A stretch of 64,000 bases of DNA from Hymenobacter sublimis (GCF_023101345.1 NZ_CP095848.1:3932001-3996000), one strand, 5' to 3'; counted from the first letter of the stretch, positions 28,630 to 37,600 are shown. Program-made: numbers and translations. The notes: generated by a model not told the origin, from the sequence alone.

Positions 28630-29670
28630 ATGATGCAGGATAACATCGCGCGGCTGCGGGCCGAAATTGAAGCCTACGACCTTTCTACAGCGGAACAGCT
28701 CGACCAGTTTCGCATTGCCTATACCGGCCGCAAGGGCCAGCTAGCCGATCTGTTCGACCAGTTGAAAACGGTACCACAAGAAGACCGCCGGGCCGTGGGC
28801 CAGGAGCTTAACCAGCTCAAGCAGCAGGCTCTGGCCCGCTTTGAGCAGCGCCAGCAGGAGTTGGAGGCCGCTGCGGCCAACGCCCCCGCCGATCCTACCT
28901 TCGATTACACGCTGCCTACCACCCCCAATGCTCTCGGTACCCGCCACCCCTTGAGCTTGGTGCGCGAGGAAATCGTGCGTATTCTGGCCCGAATCGGCTT
29001 TAACGTGGAGGAAGGCCCGGAAATCGAGGACGACTGGCACAACTTCACGGCCCTGAACTTCCCGGAAAACCACCCCGCCCGCGACATGCAGGACACGTTC
29101 TTCGTGCGCCGCACACCCGGCGAGCAGGAATGGGTATTGCGTACGCACACCAGCCCGGTGCAGGTGCGCGTGATGCAGACGCAGAAGCCTCCAATTCGGA
29201 GCATTATGCCCGGCCGCGTGTACCGCAACGAGGCCATTTCGGCGCGGGCCCACATGATGTTCCATCAAGTGGAAGCCCTGTTTGTGGATGAAAACGTTAG
29301 CTTCGCCGACCTCAAGCAGACGGTGTATTACTTTGTGCAGGAGCTGTTTGGTCAAGACATGCAGGTGCGGTTTCGGCCCTCTTTCTTCCCTTTCACGGAG
29401 CCCAGCGCGGAAATCGACATTACCTGCCTGATCTGCAAAGGCAAGGGCTGCAATATCTGTAAGGGTACGGGCTGGGTAGAAATTGGGGGGTGCGGCATGG
29501 TGGACCCGGCCGTGCTAGAGCAATCCGGCATTGATCCGGAACGCTATTCTGGCTACGCCTGGGGTATGGGCATTGAGCGCATCACCATGCTTAAGTACCA
29601 GATTAAGGATCTGCGCTTGTTCACGGAAAACGACACTCGCTTTCTGCGTCAGTTTGAAAGTGCCCAGTAA
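28630..29670 (+). CDS. pheS: phenylalanyl-tRNA synthetase alpha subunit
   Basis: 346 residues (start MMQDNIARL; the second ATG at 28633 is equally possible). The N-terminal coiled coil (AEQLDQFRIAYTGRKGQLADL) binds tRNA-Phe; the class II catalytic core shows HPLSLVREEIVRI, the motif 2 region RVYRNEAISARAHMMFHQVE, and motif 3 GYAWGMGIERITMLKY. A four-Cys segment (CLICKGKGCNICKGTGW) sits in the core as a possible zinc site. Acts in the cytoplasm with PheT, which is not adjacent. A longer frame from 28426 lies upstream of the promoter box and is rejected. Confidence 0.97.
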   Translation: MMQDNIARLRAEIEAYDLSTAEQLDQFRIAYTGRKGQLADLFDQLKTVPQEDRRAVGQELNQLKQQALARFEQRQQELEAAAANAPADPTFDYTLPTTPNALGTRHPLSLVREEIVRILARIGFNVEEGPEIEDDWHNFTALNFPENHPARDMQDTFFVRRTPGEQEWVLRTHTSPVQVRVMQTQKPPIRSIMPGRVYRNEAISARAHMMFHQVEALFVDENVSFADLKQTVYYFVQELFGQDMQVRFRPSFFPFTEPSAEIDITCLICKGKGCNICKGTGWVEIGGCGMVDPAVLEQSGIDPERYSGYAWGMGIERITMLKYQIKDLRLFTENDTRFLRQFESAQ

Positions 29671-29690
29671 AGCGCCTAATCACTACTAGG

Positions 29691-29727
29691 CAAGCTCCCA
29701 TTTACGGCTGTAGGTGGGAGCTTTTTG
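29691..29727 (+). terminator. 9-bp stem terminator of pheS
   Basis: AAGCTCCCA (29692-29700) pairs with 29715-29723, followed by TTTTT. Confidence 0.8.
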
Positions 29728-29852
29728 CATCCCTACCTTAGCCACGCTGAACAAGAGCTTTCTCTTGGATATACAACCAACCGTAAGCCTTGCGTGTATC
29801 AGTGCGGGCAAGTTGTGCGTTCTACCCGTTCCGCTGTTTTACGCTTCCACTT

Positions 29853-30299
29853 ATGTTCTTCACTCCTTTCCGACGCACGTGCGCTGTTGCCTGTAGTATT
29901 CTGGCCACCGGGCTGATGTCGGCGGCCTGCAATTCCGCCACCAACGACGCCCAACCTCAAATTCCGCTAGCGGCCGTAAACGAGGTTGTGTTTCTGACCA
30001 ATCAGGAAAACAGCAACCTGCGCTTTGATAATGGAGCTGTGTACCACAAGGGGGGCGTGCGCGGCCTCATCATTGTCCGGCAAAATGCCAACAGCTACCT
30101 AGCCTTCGACCGTAATTGCCCCTACCAACCTCTGGACACCTGCGCACGGGTAAAAATCGACCCATTTCTGCGGCTTTACGATCCGTGCTGCAAGTCACAG
30201 TTTAGCTTTCAGGGGCAAGTACAGGGCGGCCCAGCCACCCGCCCCCTGCGCCAGTACAACACGGCGCTGTCTGGCAATACTCTGACAATCACGAACTAA
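29853..30299 (+). CDS. Rieske-like lipoprotein lacking the His ligands
   Basis: 148 residues with a lipoprotein signal (lipobox LMSAAC). The mature part has the layout of a Rieske [2Fe-2S] domain: GLIIVRQNANSYLAFDRNCP, then about 25 residues later LYDPCCKSQFSFQGQVQGGP and a final strand NTLTITN. In a true Rieske centre the pattern is CxH...CxxH. Here the first is CPY and the second CCKS, so neither His is present, while an extra Cys (DTCARV) appears. It therefore probably carries no Rieske cluster; the four Cys might form disulfides or bind another metal. Anchored in the periplasm. Confidence 0.6.
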   Translation: MFFTPFRRTCAVACSILATGLMSAACNSATNDAQPQIPLAAVNEVVFLTNQENSNLRFDNGAVYHKGGVRGLIIVRQNANSYLAFDRNCPYQPLDTCARVKIDPFLRLYDPCCKSQFSFQGQVQGGPATRPLRQYNTALSGNTLTITN

Positions 30300-30330
30300 T
30301 TGTTTTTCTGTATTTTTTTCGAAATACATG

Positions 30331-30362
30331 TTTGGACGTTCCAGAACTTTGCTCTAATATTG
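30331..30362 (+). promoter_or_regulatory. tRNA-Asn promoter: TTTG, 20 bp, TAATATTG
   Basis: -33 box TTTG at 30331-30334 and -7 box TAATATTG at 30355-30362 (one mismatch to TAnnTTTG) with 20 bp between; the tRNA begins 34 bp later. Confidence 0.6.
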
Positions 30363-30396
30363 CACCAGCAACGGCGAAAAACACGCCGCCATAGCC

Positions 30397-30470
30397 GCTT
30401 CCTTAGCTCAGCCGGTTAGAGCATCTGACTGTTAATCAGAGGGTCCCTGGTTCGAGCCCAGGAGGGAGCG
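30397..30470 (+). tRNA. tRNA-Asn (anticodon GTT)
   Basis: 74 nt. Acceptor GCTTCCT pairs with AGGGAGC (one G-U); D arm GCTC...GAGC; anticodon stem TCTGA/TCAGA with loop CTGTTAA giving anticodon GTT; T arm CCTGG-TTCGAGC-CCAGG; discriminator G. CCA is not encoded. Confidence 0.95.
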
Positions 30471-30473
30471 CAC

Positions 30474-30517
30474 AAACCCGGTAGTAGACTTACACTTAGT
30501 CTGCTACCGGGTTTTTT
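30474..30517 (+). terminator. terminator after tRNA-Asn
   Basis: AAACCCGGTAG (30474-30484) pairs with CTACCGGGTTT with an inner AGACT/AGTCT helix, then TTTTTT. Confidence 0.8.
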
Positions 30518-30945
30518 CTTTGCTGGTAGTACAGCTCGTGGGACAACGCTAAAAGAATGTTCCGCCCATTTGATTAACAAACGCCCGCTTCCTGACGACT
30601 GCCATAATTGCCAGGGTGGTGGCGGTTAATGAGTTGACGAAATCTCAGACCGTGATGACTGCCCACGCCCAGTACATCTTCAGGTGATGGCCTTACAGGG
30701 AACAAGCGGCCACCGTACCAGCCTCGGGTTTGTTGGAGAGCTTTGACTTGGCCCGCACACTTCCTGATACACGCACCTGCTGCACGTCCAGACCGGGGGT
30801 TTCGCTACCTCTCACGCCAAATCATTGTAGAATACCCAGAGCTAGGCTGTTCACCGCCCTGGATACTAACCTTTTCCGGGGCGAAAGAGTACATGCAGAA
30901 AGAGCCCTCTCATCGTGGCTTGCGTTCCACTATCTCTCCTGCACC
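30518..30945. other. 428-bp gap, nothing recognised
   Basis: No convincing frame, repeat, hairpin or promoter box was found on either strand between the tRNA terminator and the small membrane lipoprotein gene. It may be a decayed gene beyond recognition. Confidence 0.4.
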
Positions 30946-31122
30946 ATGACTACTTTCCGCTTTCCCCTCACCCTGGCTTTTCTTGTGCTGTTCACGTTTT
31001 CACTGAGCAGTTGCGATGCTATTGGCACCATCTTCAAGGCCGGCGCCTGGACGGGCCTGATTGGCGTGTTCCTGATTGTGCTGCTGCTCTGGCTGGTAGT
31101 TAACCGCTTCCGCCGGCGTTAA
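30946..31122 (+). CDS. 58-residue membrane lipoprotein
   Basis: Short protein MTTFRFPLTLAFLVLFTFSL then a lipobox SSC at about residue 23 (SLSSCDAIG), followed by one membrane helix (WTGLIGVFLIVLLLWLVV) and a basic end NRFRRR. Very similar short proteins are widespread in Bacteroidota and are sometimes mislabelled phosphatidate cytidylyltransferase; nothing enzymatic is visible. The long frame starting at 30730 is rejected because only this part has coding character. Ends at a 46-bp perfect palindrome. Confidence 0.65.
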   Translation: MTTFRFPLTLAFLVLFTFSLSSCDAIGTIFKAGAWTGLIGVFLIVLLLWLVVNRFRRR

Positions 31123-31141
31123 CCGTTCCCTTTCCTGCCAC

Positions 31142-31187
31142 AAACACGCAACGGCCGCCCCTACGTAGGGGCGGCCGTTGCGTGTTT
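31142..31187. terminator. 46-bp perfect palindrome, bidirectional terminator
   Basis: Arms 31142-31164 and 31165-31187 are exact complements with no unpaired loop bases (centre CTAC|GTAG). Lies between convergent genes; A and T runs at the ends allow use in both directions. Confidence 0.8.
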
Positions 31188-31206
31188 TTCTAGGGCTTGA
31201 AGTTCG

Positions 31207-33648
31207 TTATTCTTTCACCACGCGGATGCTCTGACTGCCTTCAGCCGTGCGAATGCGCACTACGTACATGCCGGCTGGTTGGTGGGTTAGGTCGAAGCTA
31301 CCGTCGGGAGCAATAGCGGCTACCCGGGCGCCCAGCACGTTCAGCACTTCAGCGCCCCCAGCCGCCGTGCCGCTGGGTAGCAGTACCTGAAAGCGGGTAG
31401 TACCGGGGTTAGGCACCACCTGGGCCGCTACTTCCGCTGCCGCTACCACCACTACCTGCGACAGGGCCTCGGTACCGTCCGTATCACGCTGGCGCAAGCG
31501 GTAGTAGCTGATGCCCGGTAGCGGAGCCGTATCTAGGAAGCGGTACTGCTGTCCCTGGCTGGTGGTGCCATGCCCGGCTACCGTTCCAATGGCGCTGAAG
31601 GCTTGCCCGTTCGCACTGCGCTCCACAGTAAATCCGTTGTTGTGTAGCTCCGCAGCCGTTCGCCAGTTGCACGACACGGCAGCGCCAACCCGAGTGACCC
31701 TGAAGGCCACCAGCTGCACGGGTAGTACGCCCCGGCTCTGGGAGGTAACGCCAAAGGGCGAAAACTTTTTAATGCCGCCTTTTTTGCTACCCTTCGTGTT
31801 GCCTCTCACAATCAAGGAAGGCGTATCGCGCACTCCATCCCAACTGGCACCGGTTGTGTAGTGGTCAATAAAGGCGTTGTTGGCCTGGAAGTCGGTGCCC
31901 TCGTCCTTGGTAGTCCAGAAGGCCTGCAGGGTTATGTCGGAGTTGCCAGGGACTTCTTCGCTTACAAACCAGGTTTTCTTGACCACGCCTATGGTTAGCG
32001 GCTCAGCCCCGTTTTCATTGGCATCGTAGGAGCGGTACACGTTGTTGGCAACCCGCACCTTATAGGTATCCTCGGAGTTAGCAGCCGTTTGCGAGAGTAC
32101 TACCGGCGAGTAATCGTTCAGGTCGGGGGTAACGGCCACCGGGAAGTTAACTTCGGCGCCGGAGCTAGTGACGGTTTGACGCAGCCCGCCTTTGCCGTTG
32201 GTTACAAAAAGCCCCGAGCCGGCCAGCATTTCCACCGAGCCTTCTTTCAAAATGGTCAGGTCGAAGTCGCGCAGAGCCAGGGCCGACAGACCGGTGCTAC
32301 TGAAGCTTACCTTGTTGCTAACCAACACGTTGCTTCCTAGCTGCTTGGCTCCGGTGCCGGTTAGCTTCAGAATACCATAGCTGCCTCCATCCACGGTTTG
32401 CGGACCCGTGGTAGTCGTGTTGCTGTACTCCACGGTGCTGGTGGTAGCCAACGCGCCCAGGGTAATGCCGCCGCTGGTCAGTTTATCGATTTGCAGTACT
32501 GAGCCGGCCGTAACATCCACCGTGGCGTTCAGGTTGTCGTGGCCACCCAGGTAAAGCGTGGCCGGTTCGCCGGGCCGCCCCACTACCAGCTTGGTGTTAG
32601 CGCCTTTCAGGCTCAGCGCCGCCCCGCTGCTCAGGCGGCTAACTCCGGCCGTATTGCCCCGCACATAAAAGGTTGTGTTATCCAGGTTGAAGTTAGCGGG
32701 CTGGGTGCCGGTGCCATCAGCATTCACACCCCAGCTGCTTTTGTCGTTCAGGTTGCCAGTAGTGGCCGAATAGAAAATATTGGTTTCGGGCGTGATGGTC
32801 ACGTCGTCCAAGCTTAGCCCGTTGCCGTTGGAAGTCGAGTTGAACACGTACGACCAACGAATCATAATCTCTTCGCCGTTGGCTAAGCCGGCTCCGAAGG
32901 GCGAGCTACCGCCCCCAATAAGCTTGGCCCGCGCTACCCGCCGGTTGGTGGCGGAGTTGCCGTCGCTGCTGGCAATAACGGCCGCCGTAGAGGGCGCATT
33001 CACCATCAAGTCACCGATTTCCGTCCAGGTGCCGCTTACCAAAGCTGCCTTTTCCGCAGCGCTGGCCGTGGCCGGCAGCTTGCGGTACCACACCCGTACG
33101 CGGGCGTCATCCATTTTGCCGGAGTTGTACCACTGCTCCATGGCGTAGGCCACTTCCAGGTTCTTGATTAGCGTACCAGACGAGTTTTGCAGCCGAATGC
33201 CGATGTAGCCCACTCCGGTGTCGGTGCTAGTGGCGGCAATACCACCCAGGGCCCGGTCGGGGGAGCTGGTTGCAGCGCCGAAGTGGTACCAACCCGCGCC
33301 AGCTGCCGTGCCATCTGGGTTTACCGTCTTGCCCTGGGAACCATTGTCGGGCGGAATGGTCCGGTCGTAGAATATGGCGGTGGGAGTTGCCCGAATGCTG
33401 GTCGGAAATTCCTGAGCCCCGTGCTTGTTCAGGGTAAAGCCGGCGTACACGCCCAGTAGCGTTTGGTTGTTGACAAACACGCTGTTTGTGTTGCCGAGCG
33501 CATTAAAGTTCTGCACGTAAGGAGCCAGCCCGTTGGAGGTGCCGTCGGTGGTAGGCTTGTCCTTGAACACGTACTGCGCCTGCGCTACGCCCGAGCAGCA
33601 GGCCAACAAGGTAAGCAAAGGCAATACTCGGGTAGAGGGTGCTTTCAT
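31207..33648 (-). CDS. large secreted T9SS cargo protein
   Basis: 813 residues. Signal peptide ends SGVAQAQ. The body is rich in Thr/Ser/Asn/Gly strands with repeated beta-sandwich or beta-helix character (YIGIRLQNSSGTLIKNLEVAY; SLSLDDVTITPETN-like segments), then the ending region usual for Bacteroidota secreted proteins: VLPVQLVAFRVTRVGAAVSC with WRTAAELHNNGFTVERSANG, then a C-terminal type IX sorting domain (VVPNPGTTRFQVLLPSG ... GMYVVRIRT ... SIRVVKE). It should be exported by Sec and T9SS and attached to the surface. No catalytic motif seen; adhesion or matrix role is a guess. Confidence 0.8.
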   Translation of the reverse strand: MKAPSTRVLPLLTLLACCSGVAQAQYVFKDKPTTDGTSNGLAPYVQNFNALGNTNSVFVNNQTLLGVYAGFTLNKHGAQEFPTSIRATPTAIFYDRTIPPDNGSQGKTVNPDGTAAGAGWYHFGAATSSPDRALGGIAATSTDTGVGYIGIRLQNSSGTLIKNLEVAYAMEQWYNSGKMDDARVRVWYRKLPATASAAEKAALVSGTWTEIGDLMVNAPSTAAVIASSDGNSATNRRVARAKLIGGGSSPFGAGLANGEEIMIRWSYVFNSTSNGNGLSLDDVTITPETNIFYSATTGNLNDKSSWGVNADGTGTQPANFNLDNTTFYVRGNTAGVSRLSSGAALSLKGANTKLVVGRPGEPATLYLGGHDNLNATVDVTAGSVLQIDKLTSGGITLGALATTSTVEYSNTTTTGPQTVDGGSYGILKLTGTGAKQLGSNVLVSNKVSFSSTGLSALALRDFDLTILKEGSVEMLAGSGLFVTNGKGGLRQTVTSSGAEVNFPVAVTPDLNDYSPVVLSQTAANSEDTYKVRVANNVYRSYDANENGAEPLTIGVVKKTWFVSEEVPGNSDITLQAFWTTKDEGTDFQANNAFIDHYTTGASWDGVRDTPSLIVRGNTKGSKKGGIKKFSPFGVTSQSRGVLPVQLVAFRVTRVGAAVSCNWRTAAELHNNGFTVERSANGQAFSAIGTVAGHGTTSQGQQYRFLDTAPLPGISYYRLRQRDTDGTEALSQVVVVAAAEVAAQVVPNPGTTRFQVLLPSGTAAGGAEVLNVLGARVAAIAPDGSFDLTHQPAGMYVVRIRTAEGSQSIRVVKE

Positions 33649-33892
33649 ACAGAGCAGTAAAGGATATGGCTGAAAGACTCATTCTGACAAAATCCTTCTG
33701 AATTTTCCCACAATGGTTTTTCAAATGTATATAATCATTCCTATTATAAATTATATCAGTAGCTGAATAAGTATATTTAGAAGTTAAATTATATAATCTA
33801 CCTACCATTTCTTGATACTTCTTTCATTAATTCAATTTTTTATTGTAGAGCTTGCCTACGGACAACTCACACTGAGTATAGGGTTGGACATA
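33649..33892. other. AT-rich upstream region of the T9SS cargo gene
   Basis: About 240 bp markedly richer in A and T than the rest of the window (for instance 33715-33800). Probably the promoter region of the minus-strand cargo gene; no exact TAnnTTTG box was found. Confidence 0.4.
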
Positions 33893-33928
33893 AAAAAAGA
33901 GCCTGACGTTTTGGTCAGGCTCTTTCAA
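33893..33928 (-). terminator. 12-bp stem terminator
   Basis: AAAGAGCCTGAC (33896-33907) pairs exactly with 33914-33925; preceded by a seven-A run that reads as T run on the minus strand. Ends the hydroxylase gene at 33954. Confidence 0.8.
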
Positions 33929-33953
33929 AGCGGGAAAACAGGAGTATGCTTGC

Positions 33954-34628
33954 CTATGCGCTCTTCTTGGGCATGGTCCCGACGATATGGTCCCACAAGG
34001 TGGTGCTCACTCCGAAGGCAATTTCATCCTGGCGGTAGTGGTGCTGGGCGTGGTGGTGCCACCAGAACTTGAGAAAGTTTTTCGGGGGCGAATACACGTG
34101 GATGGCGTAATGCACAAACAGGTACAGGGCGTAGCCAAATACGAAGCCAGCCAGCACGCCGTAGCCCGCGTTACCGAAAGTGAAGCGGAAAATAAAAAAC
34201 AGAAGCGAAGCTACGAACACCGTCAGGATGGGCGGCATGGCCAAGCGCGTTTTGTCCTTGGGAAACTCGTGGTGGACGCCGTGCATGGTGTACTGAAACT
34301 TAGCCTTACGGGGCGTATTGGTGCTCATGTGGTACACGAAGCGGTGCATTAGATACTCCGCCAGGGTAAAGAGCAGCCATCCGCCCAGAAAAAGACCAAA
34401 GGCCGACAACCCGGTAAGCAGGCCCTCGCTGAGGCTGTAGTAGAGGCTCACGCCCGCCACGGCAAAGAAAATAGAGAGCGGACCGGCAATGTGCGTGTGC
34501 GTGAGACGCTCCAGAACCGGATTTTCAAACAGACGGGCCGAGCCCTTGTGTTTCGGCTTGATGGCCTCGGGAGTTTTAACCGGCGTTACTGTAGTGCTGG
34601 TTTCCAGGGTTTCAGAAGAGGTGTTCAT
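33954..34628 (-). CDS. sterol desaturase / fatty acid hydroxylase family protein
   Basis: 224 residues from MNTSSETLE; the longer frame to 34772 crosses the promoter box and is rejected. Four membrane helices and the full eight-His di-iron motif set: HRFVYH, HGVHHEF, HYAIH and HHHAQHH. The spacing and the AEYLMHRFVYH lead are like fatty acid 2-hydroxylase (FA2H), so hydroxylation of a fatty acid or sphingolipid chain is likely (Bacteroidota make sphingolipids); the substrate is inferred. Located in the cytoplasmic membrane. Confidence 0.85.
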   Translation of the reverse strand: MNTSSETLETSTTVTPVKTPEAIKPKHKGSARLFENPVLERLTHTHIAGPLSIFFAVAGVSLYYSLSEGLLTGLSAFGLFLGGWLLFTLAEYLMHRFVYHMSTNTPRKAKFQYTMHGVHHEFPKDKTRLAMPPILTVFVASLLFFIFRFTFGNAGYGVLAGFVFGYALYLFVHYAIHVYSPPKNFLKFWWHHHAQHHYRQDEIAFGVSTTLWDHIVGTMPKKSA

Positions 34629-34652
34629 GCCAATACAGGAATGATGAAGGCG

Positions 34653-34660
34653 CAAAAGTA
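34653..34660 (-). promoter_or_regulatory. -7 promoter box TACTTTTG of the hydroxylase gene
   Basis: 24 bp before the ATG at 34628, which it supports as the start. Confidence 0.5.
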
Positions 34661-34699
34661 CACAGGGCCGCGCAAATGCCAGGCCAACTACTACCCCCC

Positions 34700-35266
34700 T
34701 TAGGCAGTAGTGAAATAACGCGCTATTAGCTGCTGCACGGCCTCCAAGGAGCAGGTAGGAGCCGCGCAGCAAATTGGGGCGCTGTCGTAAAACCCCTGGC
34801 GGGCAGCTAAGGTTTCGCGCAGGCGCGTTTCCAGCCCGGCTGCGTCGGGCAAAGCGGCCAGCAGGGGGCGGCTAGCCGCCACGGCTTGCAGGCGCCGCAC
34901 CAGTTCCTCTACCGGCACGGCCAGGTAAAGCGTTAGGCCGGTGGTCAGTAGTACCTCCAGGTTATGATGAAAGCAGGGCGTGCCCCCACCCGTAGCCAGC
35001 ACCAGCCGTGGGTAAGTAGCTACCACGTCGCGGAGGGTATCGGCTTCCCGCTGGCGAAAATACTCCTCGCCTTCCTGGGCGAAGATTTCAGAGACGCTGC
35101 GCTGCTCCCGCTGCACTATTTCCTCATCCAAATCCAGGAAGGGGAGGCCATAGGCTACGGCCAAGGCCCGGCCCAGGGTGGTTTTGCCCGCCCCCGGCAT
35201 CCCTATCAAATGCAGCCGCTTAGCAGTGGCAGGTAGGGCGTAACGAACTGGGCTGGGGCGAGTCAT
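34700..35266 (-). CDS. aroK: shikimate kinase
   Basis: 188 residues. Phosphorylates shikimate at O3 with ATP in aromatic amino acid synthesis. Walker A GMPGAGKTT at residues 22-30; the shikimate-binding DLDEEI segment at about 45-50; the EEYFRQREADTL segment with its conserved Arg/Glu; and the GGG motif in LVLATGGGTPC. The SRPLL lid Arg is also present. Cytoplasmic; no other aro genes are adjacent. Confidence 0.93.
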   Translation of the reverse strand: MTRPSPVRYALPATAKRLHLIGMPGAGKTTLGRALAVAYGLPFLDLDEEIVQREQRSVSEIFAQEGEEYFRQREADTLRDVVATYPRLVLATGGGTPCFHHNLEVLLTTGLTLYLAVPVEELVRRLQAVAASRPLLAALPDAAGLETRLRETLAARQGFYDSAPICCAAPTCSLEAVQQLIARYFTTA

Positions 35267-35346
35267 GAGGAAAAGAAACTACTTGATCAGCAAAGCCATG
35301 TAGGGTTGCATGCTTGCTCGGACTGTAATAGAAAAAGGCTCAGCAC

Positions 35347-36405
35347 CTATCCTAGCTTCACGCGGGGGTCCAGCAGGGCGTAGAGTACATCAACTACAAT
35401 GTTAACCACCACGAAAAGCGCGGCAATAAAGATGGTAGCGCCCATGACAATGGGGAAATCCAGGTTTTCTACGGCGCGCAATGTGACGGTACCCAGGCCC
35501 TTCCAGTTGAAGATGTACTCGATGAAAAAGGCACCCGCCATGAGCGAAGCCAGCCACCCCGACACGGCCGTAATCACCGGGTTCAGGGCGTTTTTTACAG
35601 CGTGGCCCATGACGGTGCGGTAACTAGAGAGGCCCTTGGCCCGCGCCGTGCGGATATAGTCCTGGCTCATGACCTCCAGCATGGAGGAGCGGGTTAGCTG
35701 CACGATAACGGCCAAGGGGCGGATGCCCAGGGCAAAAGCTGGGAGCAGCAAGTTCTTCAGAGTCAGGTGGCGGCCAGAAAAGGCGTCGGTTTCGTAGAGC
35801 TGGCCCGTGAGGTTCAGCCCCGTCCAGTTGCTCCAGTAAAACCCGAACGTCATGGCAATAAGAATGGCCGCCACGAAGGATGGCACCGAAATGCCCAGCA
35901 CCGAGGTGGAAAGCAGGGTCCGGTCGAGCCAGGAGTGGGGTTTTAGGGCCGCCACAATGCCCAGCACAATGCCCAGCACCGCCGCCAGCAACATGGCCGC
36001 CACGGCCAGCCAGAGCGTGCCGGTGAAGTGGTCAAGCAGAATGCTGAGCACCTCCTTGTTGCTTTGAAAGGAGCGGCGCAGGTAAGGCGTTTTCAGCACC
36101 AACGCCTTTTCACTTCCGAGGGGCAGCAACTGCACGCCGCCGTACTTGGCCACCCCCGCCGAGTCGCGCGGGTGCACGCCCAGCGGCGACACGTCATTCA
36201 GGTAGCCAGCCAATTGGGCGGGTAGGGGCTGGTCCAGGCCCAAGTCGGCGGCAATGGCGGCGCGGGTTGCGGCGTCGCTACGCTGCCCGGCCAGCAGGGC
36301 TACCGGGTCGCCGGGCAGCACCTGAAACAGGAAAAACACCGTCAGCGCTACCCCAACTAGCACCAGTACGCCCTGCCACAATCGGCTTAAAATGAAACCT
36401 AGCAT
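35347..36405 (-). CDS. DppB/OppB-type ABC transporter permease
   Basis: 352 residues. Starts MLGFILSRLWQGVLVLVGV and shows the family landmarks: an N-terminal helix followed by FFLFQVLPGDPVALLAGQR, the central transmembrane domain with YIRTARAKGLSSYRTVMGHAVKNAL (EAA loop contacting the ATPase), and the end VVNIVVDVLYALLDPRVKLG. An insert of about 70 residues between the first helix and the core carries no motif. Six membrane helices. It would import peptides, or nickel or other solutes; partner permease, ATPase and binding protein are not in the adjacent genes, so the substrate is open. Confidence 0.88.
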   Translation of the reverse strand: MLGFILSRLWQGVLVLVGVALTVFFLFQVLPGDPVALLAGQRSDAATRAAIAADLGLDQPLPAQLAGYLNDVSPLGVHPRDSAGVAKYGGVQLLPLGSEKALVLKTPYLRRSFQSNKEVLSILLDHFTGTLWLAVAAMLLAAVLGIVLGIVAALKPHSWLDRTLLSTSVLGISVPSFVAAILIAMTFGFYWSNWTGLNLTGQLYETDAFSGRHLTLKNLLLPAFALGIRPLAVIVQLTRSSMLEVMSQDYIRTARAKGLSSYRTVMGHAVKNALNPVITAVSGWLASLMAGAFFIEYIFNWKGLGTVTLRAVENLDFPIVMGATIFIAALFVVVNIVVDVLYALLDPRVKLG

Positions 36406-36411
36406 CTTCTT

Positions 36412-36489
36412 CAGTTGCTAGTTGCCAATTGCCAGTTTTCAGTGAGCAACAGAATAATCTGGTGACTGATAACCGGCAGCTGGCAACTG
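36412..36489. repeat. small inverted repeat of GTTGCCAGTTG-like words
   Basis: Left arm 36412-36435 and right arm 36471-36489 are imperfect complements made of the same word used in the outer arms of the element at 10507-10731. Occupies the whole gap between the permease gene and the DoxX-type gene. Confidence 0.55.
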
Positions 36490-36491
36490 AT

Positions 36492-37598
36492 TTACAGCAG
36501 TTCCTCTAGCTTGCTGGCTTCGGGAATATCGTGGTAATGAAACTTGCCCTTCACTACCCCATCCTGCAGCAGAATAAAGCCGGGGTTGGAGCGAATCATG
36601 GACTTGAGCACGGTGGCGTCGGCGAAGTAGTAGGTGCCGGCCAGGTTCACGTCGTGGCGAAAGGCGTCAAACTCCTGCGGGCTGCTGCTGGTAATGATGA
36701 GGGGCCGAATCTGCTTGCGCGACTTGGCCGCATCCTCCATCAGCTTGCTGATGTCCTTGAACCGGTCTCGGTCGGCCGTATTGGCGCTTTGCACAATCAG
36801 CAGCAGCTTGTTGCCGGTCAGCACGTCCTGGGTGTGGTCCTTGCCCTCGGCATCGAAGATGGAGAAGTCGGTGATGACGGGTTTGGACGTGAGCGGGTTG
36901 AGCACTTCCATGCTCTTGTATTTCCAGGTTGAGTCGGTGGGGTATTCCGTGAAGGTTTTAGTTTCGCCGTTGCGCTCCATCACGTACTGGTACTTGGCCT
37001 GCTCCTGGGGCTTCATGAGCTTGCCTATGTCGTTACCCACCTTGTAGGGTAGGAAGTCGAAGTAGGGCAAGTGGCCCAGGGCCCGCACCCCAATGCCAAT
37101 GGCCACGGCCGAGGCCAGGGTGATGTACATCACGCCCAGCGTGCCTTTGGCAAATACCCGGCGCAAGTAGCGCTGGTTGAAGAACACCACGGCCCAGAGC
37201 ACGAGCAGGAACAGGTCCTTGAAGAAGGAAGTCCAGGGCGTGAGCTTGATGAAGTCGCCGAAGCAGCCGCAGTCGGTTACCTTATTAAAGGCCGCCGAGT
37301 AGAACGTCAGGAACCCGAAGAACACCAGCAGGGCCAGCAGCACCCACAGGGTTTGGCGCAGCATCCAGCGCAGCAGCACAGCCACGCCCAGCACCACTTC
37401 CAGGGAGCTGAGCACAATGCTCAGGGTGCGGGAATGCGGAATAAAGATTTCGAAGAAAGAGCCGAAGTCCTTGGAGAATACCTCAAAGTACTCCTCCAGC
37501 TTGAGGGCAGTGCCCACGGGGTCGTTCAGCTTTACGAGGCCCGAGAAGATAAACACAACGCCCAGCAGCAGCCAGCAAATACGGGTAACTTGTTTCAT
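36492..37598 (-). CDS. DoxX/MauE-type membrane protein with thioredoxin-like C-terminus
   Basis: 368 residues from MKQVTRICWLLL (BT_3928-like family). N-terminal four-helix DoxX/MauE unit with IFSGLVKLNDPVGTALKLEEYF and a periplasmic TDCGCFGDFIKLTPW loop; the Cys pair there is typical of methylamine-utilisation-type partners. The C-terminal 170 residues look like a thioredoxin fold (LLLIVQSANTADRDRFKD...GFILLQDGVVKGKFHY) without a CxxC motif. Likely part of electron or thiol transfer at the membrane; exact role unknown. It starts next to a GGGTCTT repeat. Confidence 0.75.
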   Translation of the reverse strand: MKQVTRICWLLLGVVFIFSGLVKLNDPVGTALKLEEYFEVFSKDFGSFFEIFIPHSRTLSIVLSSLEVVLGVAVLLRWMLRQTLWVLLALLVFFGFLTFYSAAFNKVTDCGCFGDFIKLTPWTSFFKDLFLLVLWAVVFFNQRYLRRVFAKGTLGVMYITLASAVAIGIGVRALGHLPYFDFLPYKVGNDIGKLMKPQEQAKYQYVMERNGETKTFTEYPTDSTWKYKSMEVLNPLTSKPVITDFSIFDAEGKDHTQDVLTGNKLLLIVQSANTADRDRFKDISKLMEDAAKSRKQIRPLIITSSSPQEFDAFRHDVNLAGTYYFADATVLKSMIRSNPGFILLQDGVVKGKFHYHDIPEASKLEELL

Positions 37599-37600
37599 GT

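Noticed and set aside
30518..30945. Decayed transposase or phage remnant next to tRNA-Asn
   Set aside because: tRNA 3' ends are frequent integration sites, but no repeat of the tRNA end, integrase or recognisable frame was found.
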